A stretch of 64,000 bases of DNA from Aspidiotus rigidus (taxonomy: Eukaryota > Arthropoda > Insecta > Hemiptera > Diaspididae): contig JAVHKY010000010.1 of assembly GCA_035079385.1 (NCBI GenBank), positions 4,154,001-4,218,000 of the forward strand. Direction: 5' to 3'. Below, piece by piece: positions 35,701 to 44,929 of this stretch; position 1 is the first letter of the stretch; the number at the start of each line of letters is the position of its first letter. The translations under genes were made by a program, and so were the position numbers. The notes beneath the pieces are model-generated. The model did no database searches. It saw only the letters and a list, made by a program, of their open reading frames with translations, and was not told the DNA's origin.

Positions 35701-38535
35701 AATGCGGAGTGCAATTATAAACAGATGAGTCAAGATAAGAGGTACGCCTATGTGACGATCGAAGACTTCCATACTATGAGTAAGGAAGTAAAAGATCAAA
35801 CGTTGCTCGCGATTAAAGCTCCAGCGGATACGTTGCTCGAAGTGCCGCGGCGAGAAGAAAGAAAGGTACGTTGAAAATGTTTGCGAAAGTTGTAAGTCGT
35901 CGATAGAAACCAAAATAGATGTTAGTCGTATACTAATTCAGAAAATATTGAACTTGTAAACAGGGCAACATACAAATGCATATGAAGAGTACTCGAGGTC
36001 CTATTGACGTACGAGTTCTTCAGGACCGTTGTACAGGTATCTCGAATCTCGACTTCTCAGGCAGTCGAACTGCAGCGTCGCCGATGAAAACGACATCGTC
36101 GTCGACGGCGACGACGCACCTCAATCGATCTCCAATTTATGTCGCTAGGGTTAGTACCCGTCGTTTTTTATGGATTGTGATCGAGTCCGTGCATGAACCA
36201 GCTATCTGATATAACCGACCAGCAGCTTCATGAGTCGATGACAGATGTCAAGTTTAAATCTTACTGCTTGTTCGCTTCTTTCATTTTCTGTCGTTCTTAA
36301 TTCTCTGATACAAATTCAGGGTGTCTATCAGGTCAACTAAGTCAAGTAAAGTCCAGCAAAAAAATCAAAAAATACATAATCTTGTGTAAAGAATATTGGA
36401 TTTGTGATTTTTCCTTCTTGTTGTTTTGAATAATGAATGATAAGCTTTCCGTTTATCGTTTCATTTTTTTTTTTTTTTTTTTTAATGTATAATATCAAGG
36501 TATATCAACAAACTTCTGATTTTTAAAATGATATTTTTCTCGATTAAATATTAATTCTTGCAAACGACTAAAAAAAATCCCGAAATTACGATATTAGTTC
36601 TGGGGAGGGGGAGAGGAGCAATTTGATATTTTTCAAAAAGGTTAACTATTTTCATTTTTCAATTCTGGTAGACACCCTGAAATTGTATATCGTCACATTG
36701 AAAAAGTGAAGGTAATAAGTACCTGAATGAGATTCCAAGACCAAGAAAGGACGAAAATCGAGGGTGAAGAAATAAAACATAGACTATGGTCAGTAAAATT
36801 ACTGTTCACTATGGCCTGAAGCGAACATCGGTGTACAACTCTTTATGCGTATCGTCTATCTAATTCGAAACCTTATAAATGCTCGACGGGAAAATCGTAG
36901 CTTGTAAATAAATCTTTTTCACGGGGAATTGTTGTGTTCCCATTTCGAATATTGAATAATCTGAAGAGAGGTCATCAGTAATAACACCTCTAAAATTTCG
37001 CTAGATATTTGAAATTTGAAAAGTCGGTCGGTTGGAAGTTGCACGGGCTCGATTTTTGCTCAACCAATTCTCGATATCATCTCATTATCTATTTATTGTT
37101 AACGCGGTTTTTGTTTATAGCCTTTAGCAAATAAACTGACTACACCAGTGAAGGCGGCTGATTTGGTGAAATCAGAACCAAATTCGTCACCGTCTAGTAG
37201 CACGAGTATGAGACCGGACGATATGTTTATATCGGAACCAGACGACTTCGCTACCTACTTCATGACTGATGTCGATGATCCTCATTCATCTGGTACGGAT
37301 TAAATAATCTACTCGTAAAATATACTATTTCGTTTGCACTGGAGCTTGGCTAGTTGATGCTTGTTTATTTTCTTCTCTAGGTTCATTCATTTTTTCCCCC
37401 CTTCTTTTTTGTAGTACTGTACTGCTTTACTAATACACCTTGTTGACTTACAAAAATAACATTTAATGGTTTTGGTAGAGTAGTTTGTTGTGATTTAGTG
37501 TAGACAGTAGAGTTGTTGGAAATTTTTTTATTTATTGTTAACTTTATATTGTTTTTATTATTTTCAAGTCAATTATTCGGTATTTTGTTTTATTTATAAA
37601 TTATTTTTATTGTAATTTGTTTTGTTCAGAAGATATGTACATATATGATTTTTTTTTTTTTTCTAATCAATAAGTTTTCCAGATTGTGTTCTATTATTAT
37701 TAATATATATATCGGCAAAAAAAAGAGGAGAATTTACGCTCGCCGATAGAATACATGCAGTTGTGTGAATATTGCATTGGTTTCGGAAACTGAGTTGTGT
37801 AATACGCGTTTTCTGATGTCGTATCACAGCTTCAGTTTCTGAGAGCAGCGTGATCTGCAGAATCGTGTTACAAGACCAGAAATGTTTATGCTTCATCGTT
37901 CCTATTATATTTATTTATAATTGAGTATCCTAATTCTGTATCAATGTGTAATGAAGACAGTATATATTCTTGTAGATCTGTTTCAATACCGGTGTCATAA
38001 TTTTATCGATGAATCAACTGGCACAAAATTACTTGGGTTTTATTAGTGTACACACACATACACTCGGATTTTGTATGCACAAATGTTTGATCAGCTGTAT
38101 ATTGCTTTAGTTCGGGTATCTTAATTTTTTGGGCACATTATAGACTTGAATGATTATCGCTTTATTCACCCTAACTTATGGCATTATTTAATTTGGTACA
38201 TGTTGTACGAATCAACTAACCGTGTGTTGGATTTTGAGTAGGAAGAAGATGGCAAAATATCCGCTTCATGCGATTTTTCTGTTTAACACACTAATTTTGT
38301 GAGAGAAGAATTACAGTTACGTAACGATTTCGTTACGTGATTGTGATTCTCTTTCGTACATAACTAAGTATGTCTCGTAAATACGAGAAAACTCTTCTAC
38401 TTACATTCTAATTTTCCAGATTTGAGTCAACTAATTACTGAACCATTGCTGTCATTGGAAGCACCGACTGAAGATTATAGATATTCGTTGTGTAATGACG
38501 AAGGATTACGAGATCAGTTTATAATTCCGTTTTAA
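17741..38535 (+). CDS. E2f: E2F transcription factor (activator type), 8 coding exons, 437 aa model
   Basis: E2F binds TTTSSCGC-type promoter sites with DP and drives S-phase genes until held by Rb. Coding exons: 17741-17770 (in exon 17688-17770), 24697-24864, 25452-25614, 25708-25927, 35607-35865, 35964-36149, 37121-37292, 38420-38535; all phases agree (1314 nt). A cyclin-binding-type KRRLNL sits at residues 87-92, the winged-helix DNA-binding domain at about 121-194 with RRIYD at 168-172 and [12 protein letters not shown], the leucine-rich dimerisation region at about 195-240, the marked box with [14 protein letters not shown] at about 280-297, and the Rb-binding tail [17 protein letters not shown] near residues 417-433. 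These together mark the E2F1-3 class, not E2F4-8. The first two coding exons are less certain: exon 2 could start at 24744 or translation could begin at the ATG at 24715. Intron 3 is 9.7 kb and crowded with transposons. Confidence 0.88.
17825..17905 (+). ncRNA. Box C/D snoRNA-like sequence, copy 1 (E2F intron 1)
   Basis: C box ATGATGA at 17831-17837, D'-like TTGA inside GCCGTTTGATCGA, C'-like ATGAAA, and D box CTGA at 17892-17895. The core GATAGGAATTGCCGT before the D' box is identical to that of the other three copies. The terminal stem is weaker (CAATTA with TAATTG, unevenly spaced), so this is the least certain member. Confidence 0.5.
17954..18036 (+). ncRNA. Box C/D snoRNA, copy 2 (E2F intron 1)
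   Basis: A perfect 7-bp terminal stem (GCATTGT at 17954-17960, ACAATGC at 18030-18036) closes directly on C box ATGATGA (17962-17968) and D box CTGA (18022-18025). The internal D' (TTGA) and C' (ATGAAG) boxes and the 83-nt size are canonical. The element upstream of D', GATAGGAATTGCCGT, is shared by all copies and is the likely guide. Intronic position and sense orientation fit processing from the spliced host intron. The target is not identified. Confidence 0.72.
18037..20689. other. E2F intron 1, first part; no gene recognised
   Basis: Another loose GTGATGATA...CTGA arrangement occurs at 18060-18105 but without a good stem. Long C runs occur near 19058 and 20193. Short open frames at 19118-19934 have no recognisable content. 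Confidence 0.35.
20690..20850 (+). repeat. Family C repeat units
   Basis: Three degenerate units of the GAGCTATATATNATAGGAG / CTTGGAAAAATTTTGACTC type lie in tandem. They are followed at about 20865-21000 by CTAGTATA-rich sequence and an AACAGGTTCCCTGC block, both seen in other repeat clusters of this window. Confidence 0.6.
23640..24040 (+). repeat. Family C-related array with GAGTCATATGTA units
   Basis: Seven or so units of about 50-60 bp repeat the order CTGAGTCATATGTA, then GAGAAGG, then a purine-rich run ending GAATTT. They resemble family C with CATATGTA in place of CTATATATG. Confidence 0.5.
24568..24670 (+). ncRNA. Box C/D snoRNA, copy 3 (end of E2F intron 1)
   Basis: C box ATGATGA (24585-24591) and D box CTGA (24650-24653) are closed by a near-perfect 15-bp stem, GTATTCAAATCTTTC with GAAAGAATTTGAATAC. 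D' (CTGA) and C' (ATGAAG) boxes follow the same GATAGGAATTGCCGT core as in copies 1 and 2. The stem ends only 26 nt before the modelled acceptor at 24696, unusually close for an intronic snoRNA, and 73 nt before the alternative acceptor at 24743. The sequence is identical to copy 4. Confidence 0.75.
26645..28691 (-). mobile_element. Decayed Penelope-like retroelement, left inverted copy
   Basis: Read on the minus strand, 28691-28446 encodes a reverse-transcriptase fragment ([12 protein letters not shown], then FNDS near its end), broken by a T/G homopolymer at 28450-28473. Next come pieces resembling [17 protein letters not shown] and a GIY-YIG endonuclease remnant ([14 protein letters not shown]) across several frame breaks. 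The A-rich 3' region runs to 26645. A foreign insert (about 27020-27680), with a family A copy at 27566-27655, interrupts it. The element lies antisense to E2F inside intron 3. It cannot be active. Confidence 0.7.
27704..27733 (-). ncRNA. Hammerhead-ribozyme-like core in Penelope 3' region
   Basis: On the minus strand CTGATGA (27733-27727) is followed by a 5-bp hairpin AACGT/ACGTT and then GAAA (27707-27704) and CTGGTC. CUGAUGA, stem II and GAAA are the conserved hammerhead core, and Penelope-like elements are known to carry such ribozymes. Stem I is not evident, so activity is doubtful for this copy. Confidence 0.4.
29040..29968 (-). mobile_element. R1-clade LINE 3' fragment
   Basis: On the minus strand the frames read [46 protein letters not shown] and [22 protein letters not shown] in order, with frameshifts between them. 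This is the C-terminal end of an R1-type reverse transcriptase followed by its conserved H/C-rich zinc-knuckle region (family knowledge). It abuts the right Penelope copy at about 29970. R1-clade elements are arthropod-associated, which supports the host assignment. Confidence 0.75.
29972..30882 (+). mobile_element. Decayed Penelope-like retroelement, right inverted copy
   Basis: This is the reverse complement of the left copy (26645-28300) minus the insert at 27020-27680. Landmarks run in mirrored order: ATTAGCTGAAC, a GIY-YIG remnant ([20 protein letters not shown]), CTGGTCGTAAATATTATT, poly-T, then CCTATGTGGCTCCTTCC. The two copies differ by substitutions and small indels, so they are not a recent palindrome. 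The frame is broken several times. Confidence 0.7.
31096..31198 (+). ncRNA. Box C/D snoRNA, copy 4 (E2F intron 3)
   Basis: It is identical to copy 3 over all 103 nt, including the terminal stem, and similar for about 20 nt further downstream (GGAATCGCC, T-rich, GTTAC). It lies in sense orientation inside E2F intron 3, so it could be processed. The identity points to a recent duplication or gene conversion between introns 1 and 3. Confidence 0.7.
32342..33345 (+). mobile_element. Second, different Penelope-like retroelement (RT and GIY-YIG remnants)
   Basis: The plus strand reads [14 protein letters not shown], then an IYRKPS-like stretch through a frameshift, then [20 protein letters not shown] and [11 protein letters not shown] broken GIY-YIG endonuclease follows, with NCSVVYI-like and [14 protein letters not shown] blocks near 32930-33060. 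A simple TTTA run (33120-33140) interrupts the tail. The 3' end (33281-33310) carries CCTGATGATG then AAAACCTGGTTGTG, like the other family. It is a dead copy in E2F intron 3, sense to the gene. Confidence 0.7.
33827..34042. mobile_element. Possible 216-bp inverted-repeat element
   Basis: GTGGATCTCAGGCAGGCGCGCAC at the left mirrors GTGCGCGCCTGGTGGATTCAC at the right with small gaps. The interior is C/G-run-rich and noncoding. The termini are not crisp. Confidence 0.35.
34443..34840. mobile_element. About 395-bp MITE with GGGGGC-TCCATAAATTACGT termini
   Basis: The left end reads GGGGGCTTCCATAAATTACG and the right end, reverse-complemented, reads GGGGGCGTCCATAAATTACG. The interior repeats AATCTCACGTAATTTTT and CAAATCTCACG motifs. 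Elements with CCATAAATTACGT termini are common in insect genomes (general knowledge). The target duplication is unclear. It lies in E2F intron 3. Confidence 0.6.
36317..36679. mobile_element. 363-bp MITE in E2F intron 5 with AAATT flanks
   Basis: The ends are CAGGGTGTCTATCAG and, reverse-complemented, CAGGGTGTCTACCAG. AAATT flanks both ends (36312-36316, 36680-36684). The interior is T/A-run-rich and noncoding. CAGGGTGTC termini suggest a hAT-like non-autonomous element, although hAT duplications are usually 8 bp. Confidence 0.6.
37293..37304 (+). other. Alternative E2F C terminus by intron retention
   Basis: If the donor at 37293 is not used, translation continues three codons (G-T-D) to TAA at 37302-37304. 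That product would stop before the last exon and lack the Rb-binding tail. The stop in the intron is directly visible; use of this form is inference. Confidence 0.35.
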
Positions 38536-40990
38536 ATATTGTTTCTACGAGTCATGTTCTTACCTCGTGGTAAGTAAAGAAGTGTTAACCTAAGGTTCGA
38601 GTCGAAGCAATACGGCATTAGTCAGAACTGAAGATACGGGCTATCCATAGTGAAACTTGTGTATGATAATTGATATTTCCACCTGCCGGTATTCGGAAGG
38701 CATGAGAGTAGTAAATTCGAACAAAATACTTCACCGAAACGCGTGTGTTTCTTCTATGAGAATAGATCGGTTCCGCAATATTAACTAGAACGTACCTAAA
38801 ATAATTCTTTTACAAAGACGAAGAAATCAGTAGCTGATGATTAGCTTCTGGAGTTATTGGATTCGTGGTGCTCTTCCTACTGGCAGTATTGTAAAACGCT
38901 AGAGGTGGACTCATGAATGTAAACAAATGTTGGAAGTGGAGCGGTGCAACACCACCTCCTCAAAATTGAAGACCCCTTTCCGCGTTTGTTTACATTTGGC
39001 GAGAATACCTCTAGCGCCGTAGTATCGAAGCGTTTAGCGAGGAGAGTGGTTGGTTAGGAAAAAAGGTGTTTGTCCGCAGAAATGGAAAGACGATCGTCAT
39101 TAGCTCAAATTTAGCCATTGGCTGAAACTTTTTGATACAATTGGTATTTGCTGAGCCATTTATCTTATATGAGATAATGAAAACTCACTATTGGCCTCGT
39201 TTCTTAGTTTCTTTTGGTCAATCAATCATGGTTTCTGATGCTGTAACTTCATAAGCCATTGTTGCCGCTTTGTCTAATTCATTTGGAGTGTACGAATGAT
39301 AGTTTCGCTAGCGTTGCCCCGTGTTTACAATACGAAAAGTACTGATATGAAAGGGGTGAAGGTAACTCGAAACGAAGTCATAAACTTGAGTAGATACCCG
39401 CAAAGAATAATTTTGAAGTGCGTAAAATTTTTTTTTGAATGAACGCAGCGAAACTCGAAAATTTTGTTGTTAGTGCACTCGGAATGACCTGAATATTGTA
39501 AATCGTAATAGTAGTTTTGATTACTTCCTCCGAGAACAAATGGTAGAAAAGAATGATGCGTTGAAGGTAACTTAGACAATTTTTTCCCCTTCTTCGAAAG
39601 TAGTAATTTTTTCTCGGTACGATTCGAGAGTGAGAATGAGTGCTGGCGAATATGATGAGTAATAATTGTGAATTCTTTAATGAAAATTCATTGTTTGAAA
39701 AAAAAAAGACAAGAACTCGGATGTTATGTTGAGAAGCCACTTTTTTGATCGTTTCCGTTTGCTATATAGATTTCAAAAGTCATTACGAACGAAAACGACG
39801 AATATGTAGTTGGTCTGAGTTTCAATGCGCCATTAGTATTTATGATATTTTCCTATAATTTCAGGATTCAAACGAGCTGTATCGTGACGGATCCACGCAG
39901 TATTTTACTAGGAAAAACTTTCACTTTGATCAATTTTTCTTTCTGACCAAAGAAAAGAAAGAAGAAAATATACGCAATAATCTTTTTTTTTTAAATAATT
40001 CTCAATATTATCACTTAGATTTATCAAATCTGAAAACTGGTTGTATAAATCAATCATGATGTATTAATTTGCAATAGTGCACAGTACACATGTCGTGTAC
40101 CAGGCAATGAGAAAGAAAAAATAAAACATTTGAAACTTTGATGTATAGATAAGTTAATATTTACATTATAGTCACGAGAATACACGTGTAAATACCATCG
40201 ACATAAGTTTTAATTATTTTATTTTTTCTTTTTATATATAAAAAAATTATTTTAGATTATTTACTATCTCGAATTCCTTTCGTATATTGTCTTCTCTTTT
40301 TGTGAGTGTCGGTGCGTGTATGTGTATGTGTTAATTGTATGTATCGTATGTTTGTGTTCGTGTATCATATTATTGTTTAAAATGAGAGAATCAGATTGAT
40401 GGAAAATGAATCCCTACCTTTGTTAAGAAAATTTGATTTCTTGCAATCAGACAAAACACTGTTACTTCATGTAATGAAAGTTTTTATTTTTTAGTGACTT
40501 TTATTGTGTATTACTGAATGATGTTGAGGATGAAAATGCAAACGCATCGAGTGCAACTTCTCCTTTTTTTTTTTTTTTTTTTTTTTTTTTCAATTTTAGT
40601 TAGCTTTTTACGAGATGGAGGATAGGAAATAGTTCCGTAATTTTAAGTGATGAAGAATATATATTTAAAAAAAATTGAAAAAAAAAAATAAGAAAACATT
40701 AAAAAAACCGATTTTGACCAAAATTTATTTTGTTTGCAAACAATGATGTAATTTTCTCCTTAGTAGAGGATACAGAATAATATTTTCAATTTTAATATTG
40801 TATTGCTGTATCTGTTTTCTAGAGCAGGAAAAAAGAAAAATTGCAACGTTTTTATAATTTTTTTCCCCTTTTCTATGTGTTAACATTACAATGTATATTC
40901 TTGATATCATTTTTTTTTTTGTAAAGTTGATTTTAATTCAATGTGTTTATTACCTACAAGAAAGAAAATCAATAAAAGAAAGAAAGTTTC
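38536..40990 (+). other. Likely long E2F 3' UTR
   Basis: There is no convincing frame on either strand. AATAAA occurs at 40120-40125 and 40971-40976. The sequence is rich in T runs (long ones at 36,470, 37,650 and 40,566). The end point is inferred, not shown. Confidence 0.4.
38893..39020. repeat. About 128-bp imperfect palindrome in E2F 3' UTR
   Basis: CGCTAGAGGTGGACTC and ATGTAAACAAATG on the left mirror CATTTGTTTACATTTGGCG-type and CCTCTAGCGCC sequence on the right. It would form a long RNA hairpin in the transcript and may be a small MITE. Confidence 0.55.
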
Positions 40991-41397
40991 TGGAGAAAAT
41001 TTTTGAATTAGGTGAAACCATCCCATGTTCAATATGAAATTTGAATACGCGGCTAAAAATAACTATTTCGTAATAGATGACGTGAACTTTTTCAAGAGTA
41101 GTTTATTTTCCTGCATCAATCAAAGTTGAACCTCAGTTGTCAGTTACCTCTCCATGAATACTGAAAAAGTGTCAGAAATTTATGCGAGCGAATTTTGAAT
41201 ATGTTGTTTAACTTTATTATCTGTCTATCTGATAGGTTATCATTGTTTTTAAAAGCAGAGGGAATTGAAATATCTTAAAGTATGTAGATAATGGGCTACA
41301 TCGTGAAATTCGAAGCGCAATTTATGATAGGAAAAGTTAGTCGTTATGAATTGAATTGAAAGGAAGTGGAACAACGTTTAAAATTATCTACCCTATA

Positions 41398-41458
41398 TCT
41401 ACCCTATATTATAACGCGGGGTTGGGCCGCGTAGTGCCCAGGGGGCGTAGCCCCCTAG
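41398..41458 (+). mobile_element. 61-bp Helitron-like mini-insertion
   Basis: The segment starts TCTACCCTATATTATAA after A and ends CTAG before T, as expected for Helitron ends between host A and T. It contains two GC-rich hairpins (ACGCGG/CCGCGT, then GGGGGC-GTA-GCCCCC just before CTAG) in an AT-rich neighbourhood. In typical Helitrons the hairpin is about 10 nt from the end; here it abuts CTAG. Interpretation is tentative. Confidence 0.4.
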
Positions 41459-43199
41459 TATTCTACAAGATTCGATTTGCATCTAACGGTCAATCAGTTT
41501 TGGCTCTCCAAAAATTGACTTCCTGAGAGATTTTTCTGTCCAAAACATCTTCGACTTTACTCATGTGATAATGGATCCAGAAAAAGAAAAGTTGCAGGAA
41601 CACCCGAGCGTACAAGTAATTTCAAATCAGGAACACGTCATATCCAAAATTATCTCAGTGATTTGATCTTCGATCTTGTAACATTGGAGGTATTGTTGAT
41701 ATTCATTTCAAGATGACTAGAAAAAAAACGTTGGATTTCCTTTGTTGGCACCTGACCAATTTAGTGTAAAAGCGATATTGAAATCGCGAATCATCGGACC
41801 GAGTCCGGCCATGACTACTATTAAAAATGAAAAATTGAGTTGCCCTATCGTACAAAACTTTTTTCGGAGGCTTCGATAAGGATAAATTTGAAGGTTAAAG
41901 AATTGAAAGAAGAAAGAAATTATGTGCACTAAAATTCGAAGGTACTTCGCCTTACTAGACACGTCGTATCGGTTAGCAGCATTGTACATTTTAAGTCCTT
42001 GAAGCGTGCTTACGTAACGTGACCTAAAAGTTGAGCTTCTAATATGAGCATTGAGCACAGTCTTTCTCATTTTGTAGAACCTAGAATCGTATTTAAGGAC
42101 TTACACGGAAGAACAACGGTAAAAGTTGTAACTTTTAGTACAGTGTATCTTCGAATGTTAATTCAATTCAATGACAAGCAGTTTTGATGTGGAGCGACCG
42201 CAAAAACTCTATTTTAATCTTTCAATAACGTATTTGGTATCAAATAAAAAATATAGAATACCGATAGCAGACATGATTGCTTTAGGAGAGATTAAAAAAA
42301 ACAAACAGCATAAAATTTAATCTCAATTTTTTCAAATAGGAAGTTTTTTTCTTAACGAAGCTCGATCTTCTCTCTACCTCTCTTTTCAAAAATTTTGAAT
42401 GGGCAGACATAAAGACTTGAAAAAATAGAACTGGCAATGAAATTGTTTATCTGTCGGATTCTTCCACGATTAACTGGAAATACCGAATCAACTTTCGTTG
42501 TGACGGTTAATATTTACCTATATTGTGAAACATTCCCTCTCACGAGTTAGAAATTGTTATTAAAATTTGAAACTGAGCCTCAGGGTCGCTCACAAACCAT
42601 AGATACACTTCGTTTCCAGGGTCGCTCCGAAAAGAGGACTCGAAGAGGTACCTCACCATCCTCAAAGGTACTTGATCATTCGGTAAATTTGTTCAGTATC
42701 ATCTTTAAACGGGTATAGAAGATTCCGCGGATTTTGATATTATTCATCCTCTCCCCCAAATTGAGAGGTCAAGAAGCGCCTATTTGCTAAGCTCGTGAAC
42801 CAAATTATAGGTAAGAGGAATCCAATCTAATCTACGATTTTGGCACATTTTTTTTTTTTTCGTAACAATGGAGAGAAAAATATGCCTGGACAGTATTAAA
42901 CTTATCAAAAAAAAAGAGAAAACAAAGTCGCAATTTGATGGTCTCGACGAATGTACACCATTTCTAAACTCCAGCGTGAATTCGACTCTTGCATCTTTGA
43001 AGCAAATTAATAAACCGACAACCCTATAAATACTTAAAAGACGATACCACAATACAGTAAGTAGATTTTTAGTTTGAAAGGATAATAATTCGCGACCTCG
43101 CAGTAATATACCATTATTCAAACAGCTGACTACTGTACGTAGAGAGTTGACTGAACTATAGCAGCTGATGCAGCTCTTTCAACGGTCTAAAAACGAGAG
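41459..43199. other. Intergenic between E2F and Pumilio; nothing recognised
   Basis: Two minus-strand frames (42070-41717, 117 codons; 43121-42780, 113 codons) show no domain, no splice logic and AT-driven composition; I do not call them genes. Confidence 0.35.
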
Positions 43200-43620
43200 T
43201 GAGTGAGGACGCAGAAAGAAACTTTCGATTTCATTTGCGACGTCGGGCACTCGAGGACATGCAAACGCGAAATATCCTCCTGTCATAACTCATCTCTTTT
43301 CGCCGGGAAATATTTGAGAAACTCGCGCTTGCGATTACGCGACGTCGACGCCTGCGAAACGGTGACCCGTCTGGTCGTTGTGGAACGAAGTAGTGTTGCT
43401 GTGTATGCTGAATCATACGTGCAGTTACGCAGCCAAGCAGACGAGTCGTGACGCGCTCCATCTAGTCTGGATCGTTGATTGGTCGACGTGAAGGTTTGGC
43501 ATCCCGCGCTCTCACCGCACAAGCGCATCGAAAACTTTTCTGTGTCTGCGGCTGTGGTCGGTTTCGAGAAAACAAAGATGTCGCAGTGTGTGAATTAGTT
43601 TGTATATGTTCGTGAGTTAT
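43200..43620 (+). promoter_or_regulatory. CpG-rich probable promoter and leader of the Pumilio gene
   Basis: This is the most CpG-dense stretch in this half of the window (for example CGACGTCGACGCC near 43342). A possible donor, TATGTTC|GTGAGT, lies at 43612, ahead of an internal exon that starts at 44887. Assignment to the Pumilio gene is by position. Confidence 0.4.
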
Positions 43621-44929
43621 TCCTCCGTCGGAGGGTTAAATCTTTTTTTTTTGTAAATATTGTGTACCTGTAAAATTTTGTAAACACCTTTTTTCTGTAT
43701 TATACGACGAACCACACACTTTTGTATAGTTGGGAGTTCTCGATAAACCAGCGTCCTCAAAAAGTTTTTCGTTAACCATCATCGTGAGATACTGCGAGAC
43801 TGTCGGCATTTACCTCATAGTAAAAGTGTTTCTGTACAGGAAGATTAAATCGAAGCCGAATTATTAGGTTAGCGTAATCTTATATTGAATAATTAGCGGT
43901 AGAATTATGACACCCGTTTTTTCGGAGTAGGTGAATCAACTTGCCGATCTCCAGGAAACATGTCTGGCCTACGTGATCTAGACCATCGTCTGCCTGTATG
44001 AAGTTGTATGTATTTGTTGTGTTGAGGCATTCATAAGGCTTTTTCCCACTTAATTCTTCCTTCGACCATTTCTCGAACCACAAAATTTGTCCGTATTCAT
44101 TTGTAAGCCGAATTCGAATGGCGTGTATCGACCGAACGGTGGCCGATATTCAAGTGTGAAGTCACAGCTGTATTGCTTAAGTTCAAATTGTTAATCTCAA
44201 ATTCGCTCTCATCTTTTCAAACTCATCACCAGCCACTCAATGTTTGTTATTACGACTCTAAAATCAATACCCTACACCGTTCTACCCGAATCATTAATTC
44301 TGATCAACGCTCCAAGATCGTTATCACTCGACTACAAGTCCTGAAAGATCTTCGGATCGTTGTTCGAGAACATACATGTTTCGTGAAGAAACGCGTATCA
44401 GTGAGTCTATTGTGTTCTAGTTAACTGTAACAATACAATAGAATACTACGGTATTTGTAATTTTTCGTAAACACATTTCAATATGTTACTGGTATTGTTA
44501 TTTCTTTTTTTTTTTCTTTTTTAAGTTTTCAGGGGAACGTTTGTCGTTTCAGTGTTTGTAATTAGTAAAGTCGTTGTATATCTGAGCATTAGGGATTGTT
44601 TACTAACTCGGGCGATTTGAAGTGTAGAGTTTCTATACTTTCTCGGTTTCTGAATTTCTGGGCTGTATTATTCAGTTACCGTATAGCTCAATTTTCGCAG
44701 TGCGATCGTTCGACTCTGTATCTGAAAGATTATCTATTGATACCAGACATGTGTTACACGAATTGTGAATGTGTTTCAAGTTATAAGCATTGCTGGTTCC
44801 TTTGCTCAATTTTTTAAGAGACGAAATCGTTGACCAAGAGAGTAAAAATTCGTCTTTAATCTTGTGCGTGCTCGGTTGTATTTCAGATTCGTGATTTTTC
44901 CGTAACTGTTCTTCGGGTAAGGCGAATAA

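Noticed and set aside
41717..43121. Minus-strand frames of 117 and 113 codons
   Set aside because: Composition follows AT bias, no motif, no splice or start context; likely chance.
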